Positions 26,501-39,429 of a stretch of 64,000 nucleotides of DNA are shown piece by piece (position 1 is the stretch's first letter; the number at the start of each line of letters is the position of its first letter). This stretch comes from Vanilla planifolia (taxonomy: Eukaryota > Streptophyta > Magnoliopsida > Asparagales > Orchidaceae): the NCBI GenBank assembly GCA_023846275.1, contig CM043869.1, positions 14,603,501-14,667,500 on the forward strand. Reading direction: 5' to 3'. The position numbers were made by a program, and so were the translations under genes. The notes under the pieces are model-generated. The model had not been told where the DNA came from and searched no databases. It saw only the letters and a list, made by a program, of their open reading frames with translations.

Positions 26501-26960
26501 TTTCATGGGTTGTATGATCCTTAATTCTTCACCAAGCAATTCCATTTCAAATAGCTTGATGCATTGAATAGAGCCCAATTGTATAATATAATGAACATTC
26601 TTGTACTATATAATTTTATTAGGAATTTGAGTCCAGTGCTACTCAACTAATCATACAATATGATAATCATTATTATATTGTTTAATTTTCTCAAGAATTT
26701 TTTAGATCCAAATCTTTAAACTCTTTGCACTATTTATTGGCCACATTATACCATCTAAGTAAATTATACATATGATTTACCTGGTAGAATAGCACATTAG
26801 GCATGTTAAAAACAAATTTAGGAATTTGATCCCAACTCTATCACCCATCCTACACAAACTTCAATCCATTTAATATACTAGTACACAACATATGAAGAAG
26901 TGAAAATTCTTGGGTAGAAGCAATCCTTATTGAATCCTTTTAGTCAAAAAGAAATTTGAG
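20590..26960 (-). mobile_element. Decayed LTR element related to the copia family (probably non-autonomous)
   Basis: Sequence at about 20640-21050 recurs in diverged form at 26040-26350: both have a ...ACTTACAAC...CCAATCATG-type stretch, then AATCATAAT..GT.A, CAAACACCTA.ACCT, ATGACACAA and a ...TTAGCTTCAAC segment. This suggests two LTRs around an internal region of about 3.4 kb. At 25953-25967 the minus strand reads AGTGATAGAGCATGC, a damaged tRNA-Met primer site next to the right-hand LTR. A CCTCCTTTTGTAGTCATTCAA stretch at 23167-23186 matches one just inside the 3' LTR of the 44-53 kb copia element. The interior has no pol; only a Lys/Glu/Gln-rich, coiled-coil-like minus-strand stretch (about 25560-25960) suggests a gag remnant. 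Confidence 0.45.
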
Positions 26961-27233
26961 TTTCTTTTGAAGTTTCTATTCTTCTATGGCTCTAAAATCC
27001 TTTGTTGCAATTCTATATCAAGTTAAAGACACTTCAGGAGACCTTTCTATTTCCTAAATCCTTTTCTCTTCTCTTCTTCTACTCTTAAACCGTCTTACTT
27101 TCTCTTAGAATTCCTCTTACAATCGATGGATAAGGGAAGAAAGGGATTAAATTTAGATTTTTTATATTAATTAAATATTTCTTATTTTATTTTATTTTAA
27201 AAAGATTAAAAAATTGAAATAACTTTAAAAAAC

Positions 27234-27439
27234 TGTAACATCATACCAATGAATTGCTCACATTAAGACTCCTATAATGGTATGCATAAATTATATATCA
27301 AACTACTATATCTTTGCCTTGCATTTTTAGATAGGCCAAATTACATAAATACTTAGGTTTTGAATATGCAAAAAGTGAATCTTATAACAAAATCATAATT
27401 AATGATATATCTAAAAATAAATTAAATTGTGTTGTTATA
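27234..27439 (-). repeat. Putative 3' LTR remnant of the gypsy element
   Basis: On the minus strand this stretch begins TATAACAACAC directly after a polypurine tract and ends GATGTTACA. That resembles TG...CA LTR ends with the first G mutated. No matching 5' LTR was found, so the length is uncertain. Confidence 0.35.
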
Positions 27440-27452
27440 ATCTCCCCATCTC
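27440..27452 (-). promoter_or_regulatory. Polypurine tract of the gypsy element
   Basis: The minus strand reads GAGATGGGGAGATT. It lies just after the end of the decayed polyprotein and just before the LTR-like start, which is the expected place for plus-strand priming. Confidence 0.5.
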
Positions 27453-30130
27453 ATGTGAACTTTGATCCAAAAATTTTGAATAATTTAGGATATTAAAGTA
27501 TCATATTCTCTTTAACTTCCCATAATGCTTCTCATTCAATTTGATATTTTCATAACAATTTAACCATAGAAATAACTTTCCTTATCAATCTTTTTTCTTT
27601 TTTTACAAGAACTCTCACTTAGTGTTCTTTTTAAAGCAACTTGGGTTAGATTTTAAGTTCTTTTGAATTTTACCATATCACATGGGATGGATTAATAATA
27701 TATCTCCTCAATAATGATACATGAAAAACATCACGTATTGTAACCATTTATAAAGATAAAGCCACTCTATAAGAAATATCTCTTAACAATTTTTAATATC
27801 TTAAAAACCCAACATTCTTGGTCTCAATTTACCTGCTCTATTGAATCTAATTACTCATTTATGTGATTTATTATGAGAAAGATATGCTCACACTCTTGAA
27901 ATTTGACATTCCCTATGCTTCTAATCAAAGAATTATTTTATAGTCTTGAACAATCTTAATTCTATCTCTAATTATTTTAATCTTGTATTTGACTTCCTTA
28001 ACAAAAATGAATCCAAATAGTTTCCTTTCTTTTCCCTCAATCCAACACATAAGGGATTGAAACTTTCTTCATTATAAAGCTTCATAAGAAACCATTCTAA
28101 TATTAGCTTAAAATCTATTATTATATGAAAATTTTATAAAAAAATAAATGACTCTCAATTATCACCAAATGTAACACAAAGTTTCTTCAAATCTTCAAAA
28201 GTTTTTATTGTTCTTCCAGTATGCCCATCGATTTTAGGTTAAAAAGTTATGCAAAATTTTAATTGTGTTCCAAAAGTTTTATGCATATTTCTCCAAAATT
28301 GGGAAGTAAATTTATGGCCTCTGTCATGGATAATCACTTTTGGAATTATGTGTGATCTTACAATTTCATGAACATATGTTGAGCTAACTTTTTGACAGAA
28401 AAGGTTATCCTAATAACTAAAAAGTAGGCAAATTTAATCTATCTCCAATCTCTCTTATAGAATCATGTCTTCTAGGAGGCTTAGTCTAACAATGAAATCT
28501 ATACCCACACATCACCCTTCTATTCAAGATTTGGTAAGGGTGTAATAATCCATTAGGCATTTGTTTCATCGTTAACCTACTAATAAACTAAAATATTTCC
28601 TAAACCATAGTGTCACATCCACTTTCATATCTAGCCACCAGCAATTCTACCTTAATTCTGGACACATTTATTACTCATTGGATGAATGGAGTACTTCAAG
28701 TCATGAGCTTAAGATAATAGTATTTGCCTAAGCTATTGGTGGACATGAATGCACAACTTACTACAATATTATATTCATTAGTCATATTCACATAATGCAA
28801 ATTAAATCTCTATTCATTCGTTACTTTTTAAATTAGTTTCTAATATTCCTCATCATAATGTTGATCTTTTTTGATAAAGACACCCCAATCAAGATGTAAA
28901 TAGAGTTGGTATAATAACCCAACATTACTATGCATAAGATTTTTCATTTGCAATATATTAATCTAAAAAAAATTGTTTCTAACCAAGTTGTTCTTAAGGG
29001 AACTCATTATAGCATTCTTACTAAGTTCATGAAACCACATTGATTTTTCCTATATAGTAATTTTTATTTAGATCATAATCTTTAATGAAATATGGTCATC
29101 TTCTTTTAGGTACAATTCTTTATAGGTGAAAATGTATTTCAAATTTTGGTGATTAGTAAACATCACATATTTCACTCTATATAGATTATGTCACAAAATT
29201 TTAAAGCTAAAATTATTTGAACTAATTCTAAGTCATATATTAAATAATTCTTTTCATGAGATTTTAGTAGCTTAGAAACATAAGTAACAACTTTATTATT
29301 CTATAATAAGAAAAATCCTAGCTCTTTGAATAAAAGATCACTAAATATTTGGTATTTATTAGATCCTTCTAACAAAACTTGATTGCAGCTATTATCAATT
29401 TCTCTATCAACTTTAGAAAACCATCCTTACAATTGGTATCCTACTTGAATTTCATAGTTTTTCTTGTGTAAGCTTTATTAATAGGGATGCTTTTGAGAAA
29501 ATCCTTTTACAAACTTTTGAAAATATATTCTTAGTTCAACGAAACTCTAAATTTCTAAGACTAAAATAAGTCAAAGCCAATTACTAATAAAAAAAGATTT
29601 TTTGAGTATTAATAGATATTCTTAGTACCTCACCATATATCTAAAGAACACCATGTGACACAACCAAAATTCATATTTGAAGGATTTTACATTTAGTTGA
29701 CTTTCTCCTATGCTATGTGGTACAAAATGCAAGTGTAACTGATGTTCTTTTGAGGACTTAGAGTACACAAAAATATTATCAATAAAGACATTTACAAAAT
29801 GATACAAAAATGTTCTAAAAATCTTATTTATCAAGTTTCTAAATACTACTAGAGCATAAGTAAGGCCAAAAGGTAGTATCAAATATTCATAATACTCATT
29901 ATGATTTTTAAAGACAACTTCAACAACATTAGATTCATTGATTTTTTTAGTATCTCGATCTTAAATAAATCCTAAAAAAATAGTTTAACATCTTGTAGCT
30001 AATTAAATAGATTATCAATTTCTAATAGTGGATATTTATTTTTAATAGTTAATTTATTCAATTCACAATACTCTATGCACATTCATAGATAACCATAATT
30101 CTTTTTAGATTATATAAGATTTTGTTCCTC
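27453..30130 (-). pseudogene. Decayed Ty3/gypsy chromovirus polyprotein (RT, RNase H, INT, chromodomain)
   Basis: Minus-strand translation in shifting frames gives gypsy pol in the right order. RT: ELNKLTIKNKYPL-like text at about 30060-30020, then LPFGLTYA and FVNVFIDNIFVYSKS at 29880-29740 (the family has VxxIDDIL; here the second D is N). RNase H: VMFTNHQNLKYIF near 29150. Integrase: HDRGHKFTSQFW near 28320 and KIDGHTGRTIKTFED near 28220, matching the DRGxxFTSxFW and QTDGQSERTIxTLED segments. C-terminus: RDVFHVSLLRRYI near 27730, then a chromodomain-like stretch ending YPKLF near 27490, which points to the Tekay/Del clade. Many stops and frameshifts make it non-functional. Gag and protease are not recognised upstream. 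Confidence 0.85.
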
Positions 30131-33100
30131 TTTCATACATGCATCCATACCACTTCATCCCATCAATCATCAATTATTATTTATTATATTCATATATTTA
30201 TGTTTTTTTTTACTCCACTTTATTTTATATTTTTCTCATTGTACTAAATTATTTTTGTTATCACTTTATTCACTTTACGAGATTGATCTGGTTTATTAAA
30301 TGCTAAATTTACGAATAAAGTGTTGCACTCTATAATGTTTTATATCATATTGTACAATATTTCTATTTACAATTCCTTATTCATTTTTCATATAATTTTT
30401 GTCATGTGGTCTGAGATCATATATTATGACATATTCTACTATTAATATTATACTTTATTATTATATCAATTATCCATCTAATTATTTTATTATATTGTAT
30501 GATGGTCTTGTATTATAAGATATAATTTTTATTAGTTCATTTCTTATTTTTCTTATCATTTCTCATAATATTGTACAATTTAGGATATTATATTATATGA
30601 TAGTATTATATAATATAGTAAGATATAATTGTTTCAATTTATTTCTCATTGTACTGTTCCTTTTTCATATTGTACCATTCAAGGTATCATATTGTATGAT
30701 ATTCCTCCTTTAGTTCTTTACCTGTTGTTTTATATCTATTATATTGTATGATATTTGTAATTGTATTGTATGTAATCAACTTGAAACTATGAAATTTTTC
30801 ACTTAGATTCTAGGTTTCCTTGTCATTCATTTAAAACATAAACACAAATCAAACAAATTCATATAAAGGTGTAATCTGTGTGGTTTTTCTTCTAAAATGT
30901 TTACCAAAGCTCTCCACCTAGATTTTTAATTTGTTCTAAATGTTCACGTCCTAGGTTGAGGCATGTATTTTAAGATCATTTTTACTAGTTATGCACCTTT
31001 TGTTCATTTCTAAATTTTCCATAATGTCCTCCATAAGACATCACTGCATTAATGCTAACCCTATGACAAACTATCACCAACCATTATTGGATTTCAATGC
31101 CACATCAATATTTTCATTTTTTAAAAATAAATAAAATAGTAAAAGCATCTTTTCAAAGGAAATTTTTTTGACATAAGATTTTTCTTTTTAAATCAATACA
31201 AAAGTTCACGAAAACATTTGTTTAATAAAGATCAATTTTTAAGTTTTAAAACATAACTTCTTGAGATAACCTTATAATAGCCTATAATCATTCTAGCATA
31301 TGTCTTTTCCTCACATACTAAAATAAAAGAAACTTAATAAATCTATTGAATCATGTCTTGTACTAGTAACATGCATACTCTAGCCCTCATTGCTTTCCTA
31401 TTGACTCATTTGGTGCCTAATTTTGTCCAAAAAATGTTAGGCCAAAATAAACATCAACCTACCAACATTGCTTTAGTGGCAAAGCATACACATATTTGGA
31501 ATAATCACATGCATGGTCAATAATAAGAATACAAAGAAGTAAAAAAATAAGAATGATAACATGTAATATAATGTTTGTCATTTCTATCATCTTATACATT
31601 TGCTCATTACTTAAAATCATATATGTAACAAAACATTTACAAAATCAATTCATCAATCATCCTCAAATAGTCATAAAATTATCTCTTAAATTTTTATAAA
31701 AAATAACATGCCATGCACTTCAAACATCAAGCTAAAGCATGACATCTTTAAATCTATATTATCTCTAAATCATTAAGCCTTCTAACCTACATGAAAAATA
31801 TGCACATAATGTAAGATTGTTTTCTTTTTAATTCAACTAATAGTTTCTCCAAGAAACTTAGCTTTTCCTCAGTTTTGCATACTTATAGGTAGAATCGCCT
31901 TGATTTTACTTATTGTTGTGCATCAATTCCTCTCAAACTCCTTTCAAGTGTTAGATAATACTTCCTTTCTCACTTCCTTCACTCTATCTCACTTAGACAA
32001 TGTCAGTTAGATTGGTTTGTCCCCAAAATAGTCCCCCCAAATTAAAACACACTTTTTTATATTTGGCTTATGGCTTCTTTGCATTCCAAGCTATTAAATT
32101 CTATAAATGATTGCATATAAATGATTTAGTTCTTCTTTAATGACATTTTCATCTTAATTATTATGGTTTTCCTTTGGTTGATCAACCTTTACATCAAATG
32201 AATTAGTCATTCACTATTTTAGGACTTAAAACCCTCATAGTTTGTACATTTCATACTAGTATGATATTATATTATATATTGTAGGACTAGTTGAGCATTC
32301 TATCGACTTGGCTTATTTACACTAATTGATTGATATGATCCACTACTTGTGCCTACTTAGGAATCTCCTTAATTCATAATATTAATTATATTAGTATAAT
32401 ACATCTCTTCAACTTTATAACCCAATGAGTCCTTAGCATAATTCCTATTATTCAACTAATTTTACTTATATATTCATGATCATCATGCTGTATAATATAT
32501 TCATTTGTTACTCAACTTCTCAAACTTAATTTTTTCCTCAATTTGTCATACTTGAGTTATCTTATATTACCCTAATTGAACCTTTATTTTATAAATCAAC
32601 ATTGTTTTATGATTTTTTTGTCATCCTTGTATGATCATTAGCTAACTTTAACTTCTAGACACACTAATTAACTCCATTTCTTATTACTTGGTCTTCCTCT
32701 ATAATACACTTATAGAACAATCTAATTCTCTTCATCTTAAATTACTAGACTTATTGGACCTATTATATTCATGCATTATCATATTGGCATATTACATAAT
32801 CATAAAGTTATAATCCAATCTTAGCTTATGAACAAACATTTTCATACCAATCCTGATTGCTTTTAGTCTCTATCATATTGTATGATATACCTTAATTATG
32901 TTATGTGATAATATTCCTTTATCTTTAGCATGTCACACTCATTTAACTCCTTGTACTCATAGGCAGTTCATCACTTAATCGTATTCAAATGATACTCACA
33001 ATCATGTTGTATGATATTTATCGACTTTTTGAGGATTTAACTTCAACAAAAACTATACTATACAATTTGTTTTATTGTACTCATACAATATCCTAAAAAT

Positions 33101-34237
33101 GATAATTTCCATGATAATTTATAATTTTTTAAATATACATAACTCAATTTTCTTAGAAATAATTTTCTTTTATAAAAGTTATAGATATTACAAATGCAAT
33201 CATAATTGTTCCACAAACCAATCAACATAATAAAATTACCCATGATTGCTACCATAATAAGAAAAACTAAGTTCTCCATGGGGTATGCAAATATTTGAAG
33301 CCTTTAACCTTGATTTTCTCATAAGAAAGTCGAAGTCTTCGTGACCTTCAACTCAAGAATACTATTTTTGTCTATTCTTGAAATTTTAGTTCAAGCATGT
33401 TATTAATAACTTAACAAATGATTTTGGTATCATCAAATGACTTGAAGGGTTATGGGATTAATAATCTTTTCCTTAAAAGATCAAATGGTACAATATTTTT
33501 GAAGGTATAATATAGTTAAACTTTGTTTAAGAGAAGTGTTAACTCCAATTTCTTAAGAAAATCATATACTATGATTAATATTATCATATTATATGATTAA
33601 CTATTAGTTGGATAGTGAAAAAGAGCTTAATCAAACCACTACATAATTCTTATGAAGAATATATCATATGATGTGTTCATCATATTATATAATTAGATGA
33701 TGAATTATTTGATAGGACCATTACACAATGCCTTGTGAATCTTATATCATATGATTGGGCCGTCATATTATATGACCAGCTTGAAGATTAAGAGATCAAT
33801 CTATCTAAATTAAAAATCATAAAGTTATGATATATGTATCATATAATATGATGAGAGGAATTGTATGGTGTGATATGAATGAATGAATAATATTTTAAAA
33901 AATTTATAAATTACAACATTTACAAATGTTTTTGATATAGAAAATATACAATTTTTGAAGTAAAAGAATAAAAAGTGTAAAGAAAAGCACATGAAACCTA
34001 AAAGCTTTGAGAATGTAATGGATATTACACAAGAAATGAAAGAAAAAGATAAATGAAAAGGAAAGACAATAAAAGAGACATCTTAGAGTCATTTAAGAGG
34101 TAAATTATATAACTATGTATAAGTAGGTTAAATTGCTAAATTATCTTAAAATATTATTATGGAATACATGTGATGTAAGTGTATTATATGGCATAGATTC
34201 ATATGCATATATTTTGACTTATGAGATAAAATGTTAT
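30131..34237. other. AT-rich DNA with repeated ATCATA/TATGAT palindromic words
   Basis: No gene recognised. The words ATATTGTATGAT, TCATATTATATGAT and close variants recur many times, for example near 30493, 30591, 30676, 30739, 32874, 33003, 33585, 33680 and 33760. Their halves TCATA and TATGA are inverse to each other. Similar words occur inside LTR-like sequence at 21.3, 21.5 and 26.7 kb, so this may be LTR-derived, but boundaries cannot be set. Confidence 0.45.
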
Positions 34238-34292
34238 ATTATGATATATATATATATCACATAATATAAATATATATATTTATATATATATG
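34238..34292. repeat. AT-dinucleotide microsatellite
   Basis: Interrupted ATATATAT runs joined by CACATAATATAAAT and TTTATATATATATG. Simple sequence only. Confidence 0.8.
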
Positions 34293-35284
34293 TATAAGTA
34301 TCATAAAAATCAAGACATAAGATAAGAAAGAAAGAAATAAAATAATAAGAAAAATAAAAGAAAGAGATGGATGAGCTAAAAAACCTATTAATTTATATGA
34401 TCAAAAGAAATATAAAATAAGAATATAGTGAGATTATTCATATCATCCTATCTTATAATTTCCTGATATGATTAGATCACCCCTTACTTTCATAGGCACC
34501 TAAATTGAGGCCTACAATAAGCTTAGAACTAGCCATTATAGAATAGGAGACTAGATAATTTGGATTATAGTTTTGTGATAGATAATGATATAATATGAGA
34601 TATAATAAAGTAAGAAAATAAAAAAATAAGAGCCATAATAAAGATGTCAAAAAGATAAAAATATGAAAGAAAAAATGGATAAGTGAGTAAGAAAAGAAAG
34701 AAATGATATAGTATTATATGTTGATTACATGTACACATGGGTATGATAAAAGCATGTATATATTTAATGAATTTAATATGTTTATATCATTTATAAATGT
34801 TATGTATTTCTTACTTGCTACTAAATCTTTATTTTACATATTTCACTTTCATACTACTTTATTTGCTTTTAGTTAGTAATTTGTTTGTTAGGTATATTGC
34901 ACTTATTAACTGTTTACACCCAAGATGCAAATATTCACAAAGTTAGAAGTTCTTAGAGGATAATTAAGGCCCTAATTATAAGGTGTTTTATTTATAAGAT
35001 TTGTTAGAAATGTGTGTGAGAATTATGTTATACTATTTTGACAAATTATGTATTCATGTGCTATTTCATCTTTTGTGTTGTATGATAATTTTGAGATTAT
35101 GTGTATTATTTTTATGCAATCATTCTATATATAATAATAAATGGATTTGTAATGTTTTATTGACTTTATTGCTTGATTTTTGGTTTATATTCTTAAGTTA
35201 CTACTTACTCTATTTTTATTTGGTAATTTAGTTTTTTGAGTATTTTACTAGGTTTTATTAAGGATTAGATGGGTGATGAGTCAC
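34293..35284. other. AT-rich intergenic DNA before the LINE
   Basis: Purine-rich A/G stretches (about 34310-34700) are followed by AT-rich DNA. No gene or LINE ORF1 is recognised here, although ORF1 of the LINE at 35.3 kb would be expected upstream. It may be missing or decayed. Confidence 0.45.
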
Positions 35285-36895
35285 ATCTCTACTATATTTT
35301 GGAATTGCAAAAGCGCAAAAAGGTTGCATCATAAAATCACCTCCAATGTCTTGTTAGTGGCTACTCCATTTCCTAAAATGTTTAATTTAAACCAATCTTT
35401 AGATTTTCAATAGAAAGGGTGTTGGCCATTTGATTAGCTTATGGTAGAACTTTGTCTTCTCCTTGTATTTGGAAAGTCTAGTGGCATCATCCTACTTTGG
35501 GAATCCCAACTTAACCACTTTCATATTTGTCATTCTTTTAAGCAAGCTCTTTTAATTGAGATTTCTTATGATAAAATGCCAACTTGGATTATGTCCATGG
35601 CTATGTAAGATGACTTATTAGGCATTTTCTTGAATCAATCTAGAAGGACCACCCTAACTATTATTGCCCCTAGATAGTTTAACTATATCCTCCACCAAGT
35701 AGATCATAGAAGTGGTAAACCATTTCCTTTGGTTCTATAAAGTAAGAGTATATTGACTTTTTCTAAAACTCTAATCTTCATTATCTAATATTTGAAGGTC
35801 TTAGGAACATTTAGTACAACATGAAGGGTTGTGTTAAGATTTGGTCTAAGAGGATCATGTCTTTATGAATTTGGAGGAGCTGATGCAATTATTGGGCTCT
35901 AAAGTGTCATAGCTTATGTGTGTTAGGTCCAATCATTGACCACTTCTTTCTTTGAGTGACCTCAAATTTCTAAAACTAGTCTTCAATTATAATTTCAAGA
36001 TTTGTGGCTCTCATTTGATGAAGCTAAGAAGGTCATATATCACACTTAGTCCAAGCCCTCAAAATGATGATCCTTAAGTCCTTCTTAACCATAAATTTGA
36101 AATCACTTGGGACACTTTATAGCTAATTTATAACTAGAGTAGGCCATTTTGAAGTAGCTTTTGTTCAAATCCTTGTGATGCAACTTAAGGAAGCTAAAAA
36201 TCTTTGTTTTTTATTACAATTTCAAGATTTGTGGCTGTCATTTAATGAAGCTAAGGAGCTCATATATCACACTTAGTCCAAGCCCTCAAAATGATGTTCC
36301 CTAGGTCCTCCTTAACCATAAATTAGAAATCACTTGGTGCATTTTATAGCCAGTTTATAACTAAACTAAGGGATATATTGGCCATTTCGAAGTAGCTTTT
36401 GGTTAAATCCTTGTTATGCAACTTAAGGAAGCTAAAAACCCTGGTTTTAGGAGGACCATTGTGACCTTATTTAGGTTGTAGTAGACTACAATTCAAACTT
36501 AGCTTAAGCCGAAGCTTATTTGTGGCAAAGGGCTAAAATTTGTTAACTTTCTTAAGAAGATCATAATACCACCTTTTATTTTAAGATTGATACTTAGAGG
36601 ACAATAATAATGAAATTTTCTACCTTGAAATTTCTAAGGGAGAAACTATCTTAGATCTTCTTCCCATTTAGTTTATCCTTCACAAGTTTTTCAATCTTAA
36701 GTGAACATCCCACAATGAATCCAATTTTACCTTCCTTACTTCCTCCCCTTTAAACCTCTCACTCTATTGCTTAGTCAAATATCCTCTACTTTCCTATCTT
36801 GAAGAGTGAGATCATCCACATTTTGCTTTCCTTTCCTTCTAATGATAGTCTTAGCATAAGTAAGGTCACTATTTTGGAGTTACTCACCTACTTTT
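35285..36895 (+). pseudogene. L1-type LINE fragment 1: endonuclease and linker
   Basis: Plus-strand frames give LWNCKSAKR near 35298 (LINE endonucleases begin with xxWNCRGxxN/K), then SSGIILLWESQLNHF at about 35475-35520, matching the SGGIxxLWxxxxF segment. A SDHxPLxLSLS-like text near 35935 is followed by FKICGSHLMK (LINE FxxxDxWLxH). Near 36500 the frame reads AEAYLWQRAKICWLSxEDHNTTFYFK with one or two stops, matching the linker KxxWLxEGDxNTxFFH. A stretch near 36800 resembles the EIxxALxSxxxDKxPGPDG region. The protein is dead. This is the left part of a LINE whose other pieces follow at 39.4, 42.0, 44.1 and 52.8 kb. Confidence 0.7.
35986..36440 (+). repeat. Tandem direct duplication, period about 227 bp
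   Basis: The unit starting ATTATAATTTCAAGATTTG at 35986 recurs from 36213 as ATTACAATTTCAAGATTTG. The copies share CATATATCACACTTAGTCC, AAGCCCTCAAAATGATG and CAACTTAAGGAAGCTAAAAA. The second copy has about 8 extra bases. The duplicated sequence is part of the LINE, so the duplication arose inside the element. Confidence 0.9.
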
Positions 36896-36906
36896 AATGG
36901 TCTTAA

Positions 36907-39284
36907 TGTCACATCCTCTTTTTCTTTTTTATTTTCTTTTGGTTTTGAAAGGACATCTTTTTTATAACCATATGAATCAATACATAAAATTAAAAACTAA
37001 TTGTATGCTTAACTTTTAAAAACCAATTTTAAGCAACATTTGAAAATCACATAATTATTCATTTATTTTAAGACAAAAGTTCATACATTTTAATAGAATA
37101 ATAAGTTTTCATACAACTGCATGCCCTTCACTAAATCAAAAAAATAACTAGCTGACATAATAGCTTATATAATGACATAATGAAATAACAACAAATAAAT
37201 AAAAATCTCATGTGAAATGCTTACTATACTCTTGTACTCCCATGTTATGTTACATCTTAATTTCAAATTGTTAGCCTATAAAATAAGCTAGGCCAATTTT
37301 TATTATCTTAATAGCAAAATCATATGCACAAATATAAAACAAGTCATGCCTGATCATGACTCATGCAAAGTCAATCTTATATTATGAAATGCTCACTACA
37401 CTCTTGTAATCCCATGTTACATCATATCTTAATTTGGAGTTGTTAGCCCACAAAATTAGCTAGGCCAATTGTTACTAGCTCAATAACAAAATCATATACA
37501 CAAATATAAAACAAGTCATGCTTGGGTCATGACTCATGCAAAGTCAATCTTATATTATGAATATAAAAGTGGCATGTGATAAGCAATATGACACAAATAT
37601 CATTAGGAATTTTTTTCTTTTTCTTAGTATTAATATATTTTTATTTAATTATTTCCTTTATTTTTTGTTAAAATGCTTTCTTTTGGTTATTTCAAGAAAA
37701 GATTTTTTATATTGTATAAAACATATATAGCATATTTTGAATAAGAATAGCCCTGAACTATATCTCCTTTAGCTCTTCTCTAAACTTGTCATTCCAAAAT
37801 AATAGTAACCTTCTTGAATAACCAATAAAGGCTTATTAGTTGTAAATAATAACTCTTTAGGATTATCTCGTGAATGCATCATTATGAAATAATAGTTGCC
37901 ACTGTGGATAATTAGCATTGATGCACTTTTAAAATCACCTTAAACTTTACCAACTTTTGATTTTACCTCATTTTTCTTCCTTTTTCTTTTCCAATTGTAT
38001 TAGGAATAAAAATTTCTTTTCTTTTAGTGATCATTATCAAAACAATAAATATATTATGCTAAATCAAACATAAGAAAATATAACAATTCAAGCATGGATT
38101 ACAAACATCTTCAAAATTGATAATTTTAATTTCTTTTCATATTGGGATCACTAAGAATCATACCACATTACATAAGCATATACATAAATGGACAAGCATG
38201 ACTACCTTAATTCAAAATTGTGGATGACTGACCTTTGAATAGATCTCATAATGCATCCCTTGACATGATCTTTTCCTTCTCCCATGCTATAGTACTTTCT
38301 TGATTTTTCCTTATTCAGTCACATGAATCACATTCCAATTTCCTTACCAAACTTGAGGGATACATCTAGTAGCACTTTCTGTTTTGCCTTATCTCCCTAG
38401 ACTCATTGTCTAAGCAAATTCCTTCCCTTTTTAAAAAAACACTACATAACCCAATTCATTTCCTTTTTATAGTTGATCTCACAATATTCCTCTTCCCAAT
38501 GTTTCATTTCCCTCTAATTTTCATAACCATTAATTTGGATAGCTCCTCACCTCCTTGCACTTCAAATCTGATGGTTTACTATTGATTTGGGCCTTTGATT
38601 GTTGAGTTGCTTCATCGCTTATGTGTTAGGGATTTAGACAATTTATAATTTTTAGAAATTAAATAAATTCTTATTAAATTAAACTTTAAAATAATTTCAT
38701 TTCTCATATTATTTAATAGCTTTGATCTCTAAAAATTTGCCAAAAAAGTTTATATAATTGCTCTTAATTGACTTAGTTGCCAATTAAATTTCACAATTTG
38801 TTTGGCAATATTTAACATTTTTAATGATTTTTCAAACTTGAAATCCTTTAAAAATATTATTTAATAATCTCCATTAAATCTCCTATATATTGTAATTCCA
38901 AAACCATCACACCTCTTTTTTATGCCAAGAAAACTTTATTAATTATATTATTTTAAGCTCTAAGTCTTGATAAATTTTTATAATTTTTAAATTAATTTAA
39001 TAGTTTACCATATTTTGAAACTTTTTAAACTAATAAATATATCTCTTCTAAACTTCAATATTTTATTTTAATACTTAAAAAATTATTTTTTTACCAATTT
39101 AGTATTATTAAATTATAAATAATTTATACATCTTATTTCTTAATTCACCACCTTCTTTGAGATCGTTATCTATGATTTTTTGAATAATTATAAAAAATTT
39201 CTAATTTTTTTCAAAAATTCTCTAAAAATCAAAATAATTTAGAATGGTAGTAAAACTCTATTTTATCACATTTGTAGTATTACA
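36907..39284 (-). mobile_element. Gypsy-type LTR (about 2.4 kb) inserted in the LINE
   Basis: The LINE frame is lost at about 36.9 kb and resumes at about 39.43 kb. The minus strand of the interruption begins TGTAATACTACA and ends GGATGTGACA, i.e. TG...CA ends. It is preceded on that strand by a polypurine tract (AGGAGTGGGGACT, 39285-39297). Up to 39425 there is further short AT-rich sequence that may be the 3' end of the internal region. This fits an LTR plus a stub of its element. No second LTR or pol was seen. Confidence 0.5.
37213..37560. repeat. 172-bp tandem duplication
   Basis: TGAAATGC at 37213 and 37385 open two copies with a 172-bp period. Both contain CTCTTGTA.TCCCATGTTA, TTAGCTAGGCCAATT-like text, ACAAATATAAAACAAGTCAT and GACTCATGCAAAGTCAATCT. 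By eye about nine in ten positions agree. The unit lies inside the 2.4-kb LTR. Confidence 0.9.
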
Positions 39285-39429
39285 AGTCCCCACTCCTTAG
39301 GATTTATCTAATCAATCTTAAAATTAAGATATTTTTTTTATCTAAGGATATGATAATTCAAAATCTTTCAAATATTTTCTTAATTAATTACCCCCAATTT
39401 TTAGATATTTCTACTACTTCTTTTCATGG

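Noticed and set aside
37213..37560. A CRISPR-like or IS-type repeat
   Set aside because: Plant nuclear DNA; two 172-bp direct copies without spacers, best explained as a tandem duplication in an LTR.
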